This document shows, piece by piece, positions 41,480-49,563 of a DNA stretch of 54,114 nucleotides. The notes beneath the pieces are model-generated. The model saw only the letters and a program-made list of their open reading frames with translations. It was not told the origin of the DNA and ran no database searches. This stretch comes from JBBAAW01 sp041658075. Lineage in GTDB: Bacteria; Patescibacteriota; WWE3; UBA101185; UBA10185. Made by a program: the position numbers and the translations under genes. The DNA is taken from assembly GCA_041658075.1 (NCBI GenBank), contig JBBAAW010000004.1, forward strand, positions 1 to 54,114, read 5' to 3'. Each line of letters opens with the position of its first letter. Positions within the stretch are counted from its first letter, which is position 1.

Positions 41480-43540
41480 ATGGTCTACCCGTTAAATAAA
41501 ATTCGTAATATTGGAATTATTGCCCATATTGACGCAGGAAAAACCACTACAACTGAAAGAATTTTATTTTACACCGGAAAGTCGCACAAAATTGGAGAAG
41601 TCCATGAAGGTGCCACACAGATGGATTGGATGGCGCAAGAACGGGAACGGGGAATTACCATTACCTCGGCTGCTACCACCTGTTTTTGGAACGAGCATCG
41701 CATAAATATTATTGACACTCCGGGACATGTGGATTTTACAGCGGAAGTAGAAAGATCCTTAAGGGTTTTGGACGGCGGAGTCATTCTTTTTGACGGCTCA
41801 CAAGGTGTGGAACCTCAATCGGAAACCGTCTACAGGCAGGCAGAAAAGTACAATGTTCCTTTGTTATTTTTTATTAATAAGTTAGACAAGGTGGGTGGCG
41901 ACTACTATATGTCACTCGATTCTATATCCCAAAGGTTAACCAATAAAGCGGTGGCCTTGCAACTGCCTATTGGGATAGAAGGAGATTTTAAAGCCGTTAT
42001 TGATCTCATAGAAAAGAGAGCTTTTGAATTTCATGGGAAAAATGGTGAGGAAATTGTGGAAGTGTCCATTCCTGCTAACATGGACGCCTCGGTGGATAAG
42101 TACCGAAAGATTTTAGTGGAAAAGGTAGCAGAGTCCAGTGATGCGCTCATGGAAAAATATTTGGCTGGCCAGGAGTTAAGCGTGGATGAAATTAAAGCTG
42201 GTATTAGAAGTCTTACCATAAAATCCCAAATGTATCCAGTTTTTGGAGGAGCCTCGCTTTCTAACATTGGGGTGCAAAAACTTTTGGACGGAGTGGTGGC
42301 GTATCTTCCGTCGCCCAAAGATGTTCCGGCTATTAGAACCCATACTGTGCAAGGTGAGGAGAGTAGTTTAACGGCAGATGAGAACGGTATTTTTGCAGCT
42401 CTCGCTTTTAAGGTTCAAACGGATGCTTATGTAGGCAGACTAACCTACTTTAGGGTTTATTCCGGAAAAGTTACCGCCGGTTCTTATATCTATAATGTTA
42501 CCAAGCGCAAAAAAGAGCGCTTAAGCCGAATTTTGCTTATGCACGCTAACCACAGAGAAGAGGCAAAAGAGGTTAGAGCGGGGGAAATTGCAGCTGCCGT
42601 AGGTTTGTCAGATACCTTTACGGGCGACACATTGTGTGACGAAAAAGCCCCTATTTTACTAGAGGCTATAAGTTTTGCCGAGCCGGTTATTGGACTTGTG
42701 ATTGAGCCAAAAACCAAGTTGGACAGAGATAAACTTGGCGAGTCGCTTAAAAAGTTTTTGGATGAAGATCCCACCCTTAAAATAAAAACGGATTCAGAAA
42801 CTTCCCAAACTATTTTATATGGTATGGGCGAGTTGCATTTGGAAATTATTGTGGACAGATTAAAGCGTGAATTTAATGTAGAAGTTAACACCGGCAAGCC
42901 TCAAGTTGCCTACCGCGAAACGGTTAGAAAAACAGTGGAGAAAGAGGGCAAATACATTAGGCAATCTGGCGGACACGGTCAATATGGACATGTTTACATT
43001 AAAATGGAGCCTATGGAGCGGGGTAACGGGGTAGAGTTTGTTAATAAGATTGTGGGAGGCTCCATACCTAGAGAATTTATTCCGGCGGTGGAAAAAGGTG
43101 TTAAAGAGGCCTCGGAAACCGGAGTTTTAGCGGGTTATCCGGTGGTGGATGTTAAAGTTAGTTTATTTGACGGATCGTATCATGAGGTTGACTCGTCAGA
43201 AATTGCCTTTAAGATTGCCGCCAGTGAGGCTTTTAAAGACGCCCAGCGTGCTGCCGATCCGTATTTATTAGAGCCTATTATGAGCGTAGAGGTTATTACC
43301 TCCGAAGATTATATGGGCGACATTATTGGAAATCTTTCCAGCAAGCGAGGGCAAATAGAAGGCACCGAAATGCGTGGTAACGCTAGGGTGATAAGCGCCA
43401 AAGTACCGCTTTCCGAAATGTTTGGATATGCTACGGATTTAAGGGGTATGACGCAAGGTCGCGCCAGTTTTACTATGGAACCCAGCCACTATGCCGAGGT
43501 TCCCCAAAGCGTATCAGCCTTGATTGTTAAAAAACCTTAA
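41480..43540 (+). CDS. fusA: Elongation factor G
   Basis: 686 residues. Translocation GTPase. G1 AHIDAGKTTTTERIL, switch ERERGITITSAATT, G3 DTPGHVDFT, G4 FINKLDKVGGDYY, later GMGELHLEII and the domain IV loop SGGHGQYGHV. Complete. Its TAA stop shares TTAA with the stop of the convergent exonuclease gene, so no terminator space exists between them. tuf, the normal next gene, is about 9 kb away. Confidence 0.98.
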   Translation: MVYPLNKIRNIGIIAHIDAGKTTTTERILFYTGKSHKIGEVHEGATQMDWMAQERERGITITSAATTCFWNEHRINIIDTPGHVDFTAEVERSLRVLDGGVILFDGSQGVEPQSETVYRQAEKYNVPLLFFINKLDKVGGDYYMSLDSISQRLTNKAVALQLPIGIEGDFKAVIDLIEKRAFEFHGKNGEEIVEVSIPANMDASVDKYRKILVEKVAESSDALMEKYLAGQELSVDEIKAGIRSLTIKSQMYPVFGGASLSNIGVQKLLDGVVAYLPSPKDVPAIRTHTVQGEESSLTADENGIFAALAFKVQTDAYVGRLTYFRVYSGKVTAGSYIYNVTKRKKERLSRILLMHANHREEAKEVRAGEIAAAVGLSDTFTGDTLCDEKAPILLEAISFAEPVIGLVIEPKTKLDRDKLGESLKKFLDEDPTLKIKTDSETSQTILYGMGELHLEIIVDRLKREFNVEVNTGKPQVAYRETVRKTVEKEGKYIRQSGGHGQYGHVYIKMEPMERGNGVEFVNKIVGGSIPREFIPAVEKGVKEASETGVLAGYPVVDVKVSLFDGSYHEVDSSEIAFKIAASEAFKDAQRAADPYLLEPIMSVEVITSEDYMGDIIGNLSSKRGQIEGTEMRGNARVISAKVPLSEMFGYATDLRGMTQGRASFTMEPSHYAEVPQSVSALIVKKP

Positions 43541-44154
43541 TCTTGTAACCCCGCAAAAGTTATTTTTTTGTAAATCTGTCGTGTTAATTCCACATCCGCT
43601 TTACAGTAGGTGCAGATTTCGTTGATGCGTCCGTCCAAATAAGCCTGTGCCACATCCTTACCTTCAATGTTTCCTTCTTTTGACGACTTAAGACCTAAAG
43701 CCTTTGCCAACGCGTGCAAGCTAATTCTGTATTGGGTGTTCCATTTACTCCATTCCCACATTACATCATACATGGGCGAGCTTTTGTAATGGGCAAATGA
43801 TAGGTTTTGGGTGGGCTTCACGCCTAAGATAACCGATCTTTGGTAGATAAAGCGCATATCAAAGTCAATGATGTTAAAACCAATAAATAAGTCAATGCGG
43901 GCGGAGGCTGTCCAAAAGTCTTTAAGCATCTGTTTTTCATCGCCTTCTAAGTTAAGAGCCGGTGCGTCATCCATTGCATAGCCGATACAACAGATCCGAC
44001 CAAATGATCCGTCAAATCCTGTGTTCTCCAAAAAATTTTCAAATGTTCCAACGTCCTTTTTGGATTTTTCCGATTTTCTGGTGTAGATGTCTTGTAGGTC
44101 TTTTTTACGCGACTCGGGAGCCGGTAAGGTTTCTATGTCTAAAAACATTTTCAC
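43537..44154 (-). CDS. RNase H-fold 3'-5' exonuclease
   Basis: 205 residues from the GTG at 44154. FLDIETLPAP (Exo I with the D-E pair), FNIIDFDMRF (Exo II, N-x3-F/Y-D) and CTYCKADVELTRQIY (Exo III, Y-x3-D) match the PolB-like/DnaQ exonuclease superfamily; proteins of this length are usually annotated as predicted 3'-5' exonuclease related to PolB. Substrate unknown. A TATAAT box ends six bases before the GTG (44161-44166). It is the first gene of the region separating fusA from tuf and converges on fusA with shared stop bases. Confidence 0.85.
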   Translation of the reverse strand: MKMFLDIETLPAPESRKKDLQDIYTRKSEKSKKDVGTFENFLENTGFDGSFGRICCIGYAMDDAPALNLEGDEKQMLKDFWTASARIDLFIGFNIIDFDMRFIYQRSVILGVKPTQNLSFAHYKSSPMYDVMWEWSKWNTQYRISLHALAKALGLKSSKEGNIEGKDVAQAYLDGRINEICTYCKADVELTRQIYKKITFAGLQD

Positions 44155-44160
44155 GACTTA

Positions 44161-44166
44161 ATTATA
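44161..44166 (-). promoter_or_regulatory. Exonuclease gene -10 box
   Basis: TATAAT on the minus strand, six bases before the GTG at 44154. Confidence 0.65.
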
Positions 44167-44280
44167 CGCGGTAACTAGGGGAGGAATCAACCACACCATT
44201 CCGCCCGCAAAATCTGCTTTTTACGAGGCTTTAAAAAATTTAATCGACACGGTAGGGAGGTTGGTATGACAATAGACTAG

Positions 44281-44317
44281 CGGTAGCAACGGTAGCTTTT
44301 TTGGCTACCGACGGTAG
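44281..44317. repeat. CGGTAG repeats with hairpin
   Basis: CGGTAGC at 44281 and 44290; the second pairs with GCTACCG (44304-44310) around TTTTTTG, and CGGTAGGGA follows at 44312. Another CGGTAGGGA lies near 44245. The 232-base gap 44167-44386 holds only these and the dispersed repeat; it looks like debris at an insertion boundary. No terminator T-run follows the stem. Confidence 0.5.
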
Positions 44318-44358
44318 GGAAGCTTGTAACAAAGGCATTCCAGCGGTTAAACCGTTAT

Positions 44359-44385
44359 GTCATTGCGAGCGTAGCGAAGCAATCT
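44359..44385. repeat. Dispersed GTCATTGCGAG...GAAGCAATCT repeat, copy 2
   Basis: Same ends as 1979-2011 with a shorter centre (CGTAGC); ATTGC 44362-44366 pairs with GCAAT 44379-44383. It directly abuts the next gene, whose ATG (44387) lies in the following GCTGTCATCCCGCC, a sequence often found with such repeats. Confidence 0.75.
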
Positions 44386-44386
44386 T

Positions 44387-44686
44387 ATGCTGTCATCCCG
44401 CCATTTCTCACAGGCGCCCGTTAGGATAACTTTATCGTATTATATTGTTTCCAAAAACGACAAAACACAGCTTGCAGATTGGAAACTAACTTCAGACTAT
44501 GGAATACACCCTTCCACTAGGACAAAACTTATCAGACAAGACGTTTTGAAGGTGAGGGAGCTCGGATGCGAGAGCGGGTCGGTTTATTTTCGTGCTTATT
44601 TGGTGGAAGAGAATAAAGAGTTTTTTGAAAAATACCTTAAAATCTACAAGGAAAACCCTACTACTATCCAGGATATCTTCCTATAA
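44387..44686 (+). CDS. Unknown protein with repeat-derived 5' end
   Basis: 99 residues. No family recognised. The body (SYYIVSKNDKTQLADWKLTSD... to TTIQDIFL) has normal-looking codons and an acidic helical C-terminal part (VEENKEFFEKYLKIYKEN). The first residues (MLSSRHFSQAP) are encoded by sequence adjoining the dispersed repeat, so the original N-terminus may have been lost or replaced; no other in-frame ATG exists. It ends 43 bases before the RHH gene, which has its own promoter. Confidence 0.45.
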   Translation: MLSSRHFSQAPVRITLSYYIVSKNDKTQLADWKLTSDYGIHPSTRTKLIRQDVLKVRELGCESGSVYFRAYLVEENKEFFEKYLKIYKENPTTIQDIFL

Positions 44687-44717
44687 ACAAGTACTATACA
44701 AGAGCCTACAGATACTG

Positions 44718-44723
44718 TATATT
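44718..44723 (+). promoter_or_regulatory. -10 box of the RHH-TIR unit
   Basis: TATATT, six bases before the ATG at 44730; leaderless start. It lies close to the start codon, so an RHH protein binding here would block transcription directly. Confidence 0.6.
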
Positions 44724-44729
44724 GTGTAG

Positions 44730-45614
44730 ATGGAAAACATTACTATAAATATATCATTACCAAAACCTCTCCTTGATGGAGCAGACAAGCAGGCCGAAAC
44801 CGAGCTTAGGAACAGAAGCGAGCTGATCAGGGAGGCGATTAGAAATTATCTAATTGATAAATCTACCGGAAGTGACTTGATATATACGAACGAGGAAAAC
44901 ATAAGAATAGAGGCTTTAGCTAAAATAAAGCCACTGACAGATAAGGTCTCACTACAATTATCAGCTGTATTCAGACCCCAACCTAACATAGTTCCTGATT
45001 TGTTTAAGGGTGGCGATTCTCTCCTCAAAAAACTTATAGAAAACCCCCCTTCGTTTAGACGGGGCGGTTGGGATTTGCAAACATTAGATATTGCCAAACC
45101 AATTGCAGGAGCATATTTACAGTTAAACAATGGGGACAGGAAGGCTTTAAGATTTTACAGGGATGGGCAATTTCTCTTTGCTTTGGATTATGATTTCCTT
45201 GGTCACGGGGTAAATAGTGGTACCGAAGGTAACGAGTTTTCTATTAATGGATTAGCCGCAGCAGAGAGCATCACTAACTTTGTTTACTTTATACATGAGT
45301 ATAAAGAGTTTCTATCGAGACCCGCAGGCATCGCCATTGTAAAAATAAAACTACTGAATCCTAAGGGGGTTAAGATGAACTTAATAGGGGTTAGAGGAAA
45401 CAATAATTTTAACAGCAGATTAGGAAATGCTGTCGAGCTCGGATCGTTGGAGGGGCAGGTCCAGATAGATTTAACAAAAGGTGTTGATAAAGATGTAGCT
45501 GCATATAAAATGTTAGCAGAATTTTTCTACTTTTTTGGGATTATGGATTTCGATTTCCTATATGTAAACAGGGAAAAAGGGGCAGTGGACATTAGCTCTT
45601 TTAAGAAAGGGTAG
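44730..45614 (+). CDS. Ribbon-helix-helix protein with large C-terminal domain
   Basis: 294 residues. The first ~47 residues are a CopG-type RHH DNA-binding domain: alternating TINISLPKPL strand, then a helix with RNRSELIREAIRNYL. The remaining ~245 residues are not recognised; they are mixed alpha/beta (GAYLQLNNGDRKALRFYRDG, AGIAIVKIKLLNPKGVKMN) with no membrane segment. Plain CopG antitoxins are 60-100 residues, so the long C-terminal part could be a ligand or protein sensor. It ends 3 bases before the TIR gene. I infer an autoregulator, and possibly sensor or inhibitor, of the TIR protein. Confidence 0.75.
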   Translation: MENITINISLPKPLLDGADKQAETELRNRSELIREAIRNYLIDKSTGSDLIYTNEENIRIEALAKIKPLTDKVSLQLSAVFRPQPNIVPDLFKGGDSLLKKLIENPPSFRRGGWDLQTLDIAKPIAGAYLQLNNGDRKALRFYRDGQFLFALDYDFLGHGVNSGTEGNEFSINGLAAAESITNFVYFIHEYKEFLSRPAGIAIVKIKLLNPKGVKMNLIGVRGNNNFNSRLGNAVELGSLEGQVQIDLTKGVDKDVAAYKMLAEFFYFFGIMDFDFLYVNREKGAVDISSFKKG

Positions 45615-45617
45615 AGT

Positions 45618-46523
45618 ATGGTGATCGCTGAGGAGAAAGGTAATAATTACGAATACGATGTTGTATTTTCACTTGCAGGAGAACAGAGGGAGTACGTGGA
45701 AGAGGTGGCAACCGTGTTACAAGATAGCGGTATAAAGGTTTGGTTTTACAGATTTAAGGAACTTGAGCTGTGGGGAAAAAACCAGATCGACGCCTTTGCA
45801 GAAATCTTCACCAAGCGTGCTAGATACTGCGTCATTTTCATTTCTAAAGAGTACACAGAAAAAATATGGCCAAATTTAGAAAGACAGTTCATACAATCCA
45901 GATGGTTGACAGATCCAGACTATCTACTACCTGCCAGGTTCGATAACAGCTTAGTTATAGGTATTCCTGACACAATTGCTTATATAAATTTGGAGGGTAA
46001 AACTTCAGACAGATTTGCAGAACAGCTTATTCAAAAAATTAGTAATAAGACCGTCAAGGAAGCGGTTAAAAAGCCGCACTTTAGAACACCTAAGGTAAAA
46101 CAAGACTTCGATCCTATAGACATAAGAAATGAATGGATATTCTACATAGTGGAAGAACTTGAGAATAGGGTCAGTAAAATAAAGGGCATGAAGTTATCTC
46201 ATGACGAAATAGAAGGGGTCATGCATACTAGGGTGCTTCTCAACAACAATATCGTCTATTCGCTTAATATTTATAAAAAAGCTTTTTTTGCCGGAGACAA
46301 TGGCATCAGTTTTTGCGGGACCCCTGGTTTATACCACAGTATTAGCGGGACCAATGCGACGGGAGAGTTTATATGGAGTAAAGAAAAGGAGTGTGTTGCT
46401 CTTAAATTGCTTGACTTAAGTTTACTTGAAAGTCCTGCAGGCGGAGAGAAACTCTTAAGTAAAGATGAGTTTATAGAGGCATTGTGGAATAGGATATGTG
46501 ATGAAACTGAAAGGATTTGTTAA
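45618..46523 (+). CDS. TIR-domain protein, putative defence effector
   Basis: 301 residues. Residues about 12-145 form a bacterial TIR domain: YDVVFSLAGEQREYVEEVA, DSGIKVWFYRFKELELWGKN, ARYCVIFISKEY, WPNLERQF and LLPARFDNSL (each part of the family pattern with SFAGEDR, LWGKDL, CVMFIS, W..hER and YiLPaRFD). The Glu in NLERQF is in the position of the catalytic NADase Glu. The C-terminal ~150 residues (from EWIFYIVEELENRV) are unrecognised. Bacterial TIR proteins deplete NAD or make cyclic-ADP-ribose signals during phage infection. Its tight coupling to the RHH gene suggests a regulated two-component defence unit. Confidence 0.82.
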   Translation: MVIAEEKGNNYEYDVVFSLAGEQREYVEEVATVLQDSGIKVWFYRFKELELWGKNQIDAFAEIFTKRARYCVIFISKEYTEKIWPNLERQFIQSRWLTDPDYLLPARFDNSLVIGIPDTIAYINLEGKTSDRFAEQLIQKISNKTVKEAVKKPHFRTPKVKQDFDPIDIRNEWIFYIVEELENRVSKIKGMKLSHDEIEGVMHTRVLLNNNIVYSLNIYKKAFFAGDNGISFCGTPGLYHSISGTNATGEFIWSKEKECVALKLLDLSLLESPAGGEKLLSKDEFIEALWNRICDETERIC

Positions 46524-46553
46524 ATAACTACGAACAAGAATATAAAGGAGGTA

Positions 46554-46832
46554 TTGGAAAAAATAGGACTCACACGAGAAGAGGCAAACAAATTTATCGT
46601 TAAAGAAAGTTTAGATGAGGTTAGTTATTTTGACGGACACGATATAATTGAGATGTCTTTGGTATTCGATAACGAAAACATGGCTTTGGTTGATTTCGAG
46701 TTAGCACTTTCTGATGAATTTCCCTCCCGATATTCAATAGATTCAGTTGAAAAGCTTAAGAAGGAAAAGGCTGTGTTAGGACACAGAATTGACCTTCTTA
46801 AGAGGGGTAAATTCCCGCCAGTCGATGGTTGA
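46554..46832 (+). CDS. Small protein in frame after the TIR gene, unknown
   Basis: 92 residues if read from the TTG at 46554. The start is uncertain: AAGGAGGT (46545-46552) is a perfect ribosome site but only 1-2 bases from the TTG; the next in-frame ATG is at 46653. The frame is the same as that of the TIR gene and is open all the way back to its TAA stop, so the sequence could once have been the end of the TIR protein or be reached by readthrough. The protein is acidic with SDEFPSRYSIDSV and GHRIDLLKRGKFPPVDG at the end; no family recognised. Confidence 0.5.
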   Translation: MEKIGLTREEANKFIVKESLDEVSYFDGHDIIEMSLVFDNENMALVDFELALSDEFPSRYSIDSVEKLKKEKAVLGHRIDLLKRGKFPPVDG

Positions 46833-46947
46833 CCTACATAATAATAGCACCGATCTTTATAGTGGTGTGGTAAAAGAATAGATCCGAGATACCTTCGTAT
46901 GATTCGCTAGGATTCTGCCAACTTTTATTTTACAAAATAAACTATCT

Positions 46948-47640
46948 CTATGTTATTAAGCCTTGTTCTTTTAAACTAACAAAACTATTATTAGTAACGA
47001 TTATATGATCTGTAACTGCGATCCCTAAGATCTTACCCGCTTCGATTAGTCGCCTTGTTGTTGCAACATCGTCTTCTGATGGTGACGAGTCATTAGACGG
47101 ATGGTTGTGGGCAAGGATAACATGAGAGGCGTTGTTTAAGATCGCTTTTTTGAATACTTCACGAGGATGCACAAGGCTTGCATTTAATGTTCCAACAGAA
47201 ACCTCATCAACAATAAGATTATTGCGCGTGTCAAGGCAGATAACTGTAAAATGCTCTTTCTTCTCCTTTCCAATCTTTTCTTTTAGATATCCAAATACTG
47301 ACTGTGGAGAATTAAGTAATACACTGTGAGTGACTTTCTCTTTGGCGTAACATTCGGACACCGCTCGGAATAATTTAACACCAAAGGTATTAGATGGTCC
47401 AATTCCTTTAATTTGTTGAAGTTCATCGACAGTGGAATCCAGCACACCTGTTAGTCCCTTAAATTTTGCGATTGCGTCTTTTGCCGTCTGTTTGCAATCT
47501 TTCCTCGGTGTACCAAGTGTTAAAAGTAATTCAATAATTTCGTAGTCAAGAAACCCGTCGAGTCCAGATTGCAAAAATCTTTCTTTTAATCTTCTTCTGT
47601 GGCCTTCTCCTGTGTGTTTTCGGGTTTCTTGCGCTTTCAT
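46948..47640 (-). CDS. radC: RadC-family JAMM protein
   Basis: 230 residues. An N-terminal helix-hairpin-helix (ELQQIKGIGPSNTF) and a C-terminal JAMM/MPN+ domain with VILAHNHPSNDSSPSEDD, the metal site. RadC was named for DNA repair, but that role was withdrawn; homologs are common in phages, plasmids and islands, with a suspected role in mobile-element or defence biology. It starts 3 bases after the stop of the DUF2075 gene, making it the third gene of a MazG-helicase-RadC unit. Confidence 0.9.
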   Translation of the reverse strand: MKAQETRKHTGEGHRRRLKERFLQSGLDGFLDYEIIELLLTLGTPRKDCKQTAKDAIAKFKGLTGVLDSTVDELQQIKGIGPSNTFGVKLFRAVSECYAKEKVTHSVLLNSPQSVFGYLKEKIGKEKKEHFTVICLDTRNNLIVDEVSVGTLNASLVHPREVFKKAILNNASHVILAHNHPSNDSSPSEDDVATTRRLIEAGKILGIAVTDHIIVTNNSFVSLKEQGLIT

Positions 47641-47643
47641 AGA

Positions 47644-49563
47644 TTAAGGCGTGTCTGTATTCAAGGAAGCGCCGTTCGGAATATCACTATATACATCGCT
47701 TGTTTTAGTATTCGATCTCAAATGATCTCGAAAGTACTCTTGCGTCTCTGAGTCAGTGCAATATATGTAGCAACTCTTCATGCCACGAGTCATAAGTGTA
47801 CGATAAGTATTCTTTATGATCATATCAGTCATTCCTTTAGCCATAACAGAGTCGTCTTGCAGCATCTTTTTGTAGCCAAAGACAGATTTGTCCGTGCTAG
47901 CGCGCTTACTTGCATCGGTTATAATTTTTCCATTACGCACAACCATATCCGGACCAATAATCACACCGGTACAATCTAACTCAAGTCCCTGACAGGTATG
48001 AATGCAACCAACTTCGTTTACCGAGTCGGGATGAATAATCCATGCCTGTCCGTGTTGGCTTAAGTTCCATGTCGCTGCGTAATCATCTATTACGATGTCT
48101 TTTAAGTTTGGTTTGTTTTTACTTATCCATTTCCAGCAATAACCAGCTAGCATGCGGGATTTTTTGTTGATAGCATTTTTTCTAATTATTTCTTGATGAA
48201 TTAGGGTCGGGGTATCCATAACTTGAAAATCATAATCGATACCATCCAACGAGTCGTTTGCCGTTTGTTTAATCTGGAGAATATTATCAATCCACGCTAA
48301 ATAACCGTCTGATCCGTTGCATCTAAATTGAGACGCCAACTCAAGACTGTGCGTGTTGGCGCCAAGCAGTTTAGCCCATCTATAGATCTCCGTTTTATCT
48401 CCGATATCTTTAAGAGTAACTCTTTGATCTTCATCAATAAAAAAGACGCTAAATTTTGTGGCGCTGATTAATTCCTTAATTTGGTTTTCTCCCAAATGGC
48501 TAAAAAGACCGGACTTTGCAATGAGTCTGTGAGCCTCGTCAATTATTAGGGAGTCAAAAGTATTTGGTTCAATATTGTAAAACGAACCCGAAGAGCTAAA
48601 AAGATTTGAGATTCTGGTTTTTGTGAACTTGCCGGTAAGTTTTACCTGATAAACTTCGCGAGGAGCCGAATTCTTTGTAACATACTGTGTAACACCTCCG
48701 CGTTTAGTCAGCTCTGTAAGCAAATTGATCGCTACTACCGATTTTCCGGTACCTGGACCACCCTCAACTATCAGAACATTCTTGTTAGTGGCAGTGGACT
48801 CTCTGGCGAGTTTTAGTGCTGTTTCGTACACAAGCTTTTGGTCATCAATCAATTTAAATTCTTGGTTTCCCTGAAGCATCGCGGCAAGGTTATCGGTAAG
48901 AGATTTTGATGGATGAATTTTGCCGTGTTCTATGGCGTAAAGAACATCTCCCTTGTCACCATATTTTACGAATTTTTTAATGAAATTTTGCAATTTTAAT
49001 ACATCGGGTCTTAAAAATACCGGAGCTTTGTCGGTATATTCTTTATAAAATTCATTAGTCATGACATCATCTTGTTCGTAGTTATGTAAATATGCACACG
49101 GCTTTAAAGATATGTCTTGATCCTGCACATTGGCATTGTAATCCTCTAATAGCGTTGCATATGACCATACTTGATATGAGGGGTGGCTGACCTCTCGCAT
49201 ACCACCACCTACGAAAGTTTTAACCACACCATCCATGTCAGTTATATCGGCTTCGCTCCACTGCTTGAGTTCGATTAGTATTGCCGTTTTTCTATTTTCG
49301 CCGTTTATCCCTGTCAGGATAAAATCTATCCTTTTCGATGTCTGTGGTATCTTATATTCAATAGCCACTCCTGCATCGTCGGGTATTTCGCGGTCAGAAA
49401 TGACATTATTCATGTACAACATGGAATTTCGCCAAGATGCAACCTCCGCTCTTCCAGTCGAATGTCCCAATTCTCTAACAAAAGATGTCAGGATAGTCTT
49501 TTCTATTTGATTTGTCGCAACATCAACGATAAAATTGCTTTTTGTGGATGAGTATACAATCAT
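47644..49563 (-). CDS. Nuclease-helicase of the DUF2075 family
   Basis: 639 residues. The N-terminal region has a PD-(D/E)XK-like core: RIDFIL (Asp80) and AILIELKQW (Glu98, Lys100). The rest is an SF1-like NTPase of the DUF2075 family: VEGGPGTGKSVVAINLL (Walker A 268-275), SLIIDEAHRL (Walker B 341-346), FFIDEDQRVT, ELASQFRCNG, CIHTCQGLELDCTGVIIG and YRTLMTRGMKSCYIY. Such proteins are frequent in defence islands and often sit beside a MazG-like gene, as here (4-base overlap upstream). The likely action is cutting or unwinding invading nucleic acid; not proven for this family member. Confidence 0.85.
   Translation of the reverse strand: MIVYSSTKSNFIVDVATNQIEKTILTSFVRELGHSTGRAEVASWRNSMLYMNNVISDREIPDDAGVAIEYKIPQTSKRIDFILTGINGENRKTAILIELKQWSEADITDMDGVVKTFVGGGMREVSHPSYQVWSYATLLEDYNANVQDQDISLKPCAYLHNYEQDDVMTNEFYKEYTDKAPVFLRPDVLKLQNFIKKFVKYGDKGDVLYAIEHGKIHPSKSLTDNLAAMLQGNQEFKLIDDQKLVYETALKLARESTATNKNVLIVEGGPGTGKSVVAINLLTELTKRGGVTQYVTKNSAPREVYQVKLTGKFTKTRISNLFSSSGSFYNIEPNTFDSLIIDEAHRLIAKSGLFSHLGENQIKELISATKFSVFFIDEDQRVTLKDIGDKTEIYRWAKLLGANTHSLELASQFRCNGSDGYLAWIDNILQIKQTANDSLDGIDYDFQVMDTPTLIHQEIIRKNAINKKSRMLAGYCWKWISKNKPNLKDIVIDDYAATWNLSQHGQAWIIHPDSVNEVGCIHTCQGLELDCTGVIIGPDMVVRNGKIITDASKRASTDKSVFGYKKMLQDDSVMAKGMTDMIIKNTYRTLMTRGMKSCYIYCTDSETQEYFRDHLRSNTKTSDVYSDIPNGASLNTDTP

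Noticed and set aside
44281..44310. Terminator for the exonuclease or upstream genes
   Set aside because: The T-run is in the loop, not after the stem, and the flanking genes point away from it.
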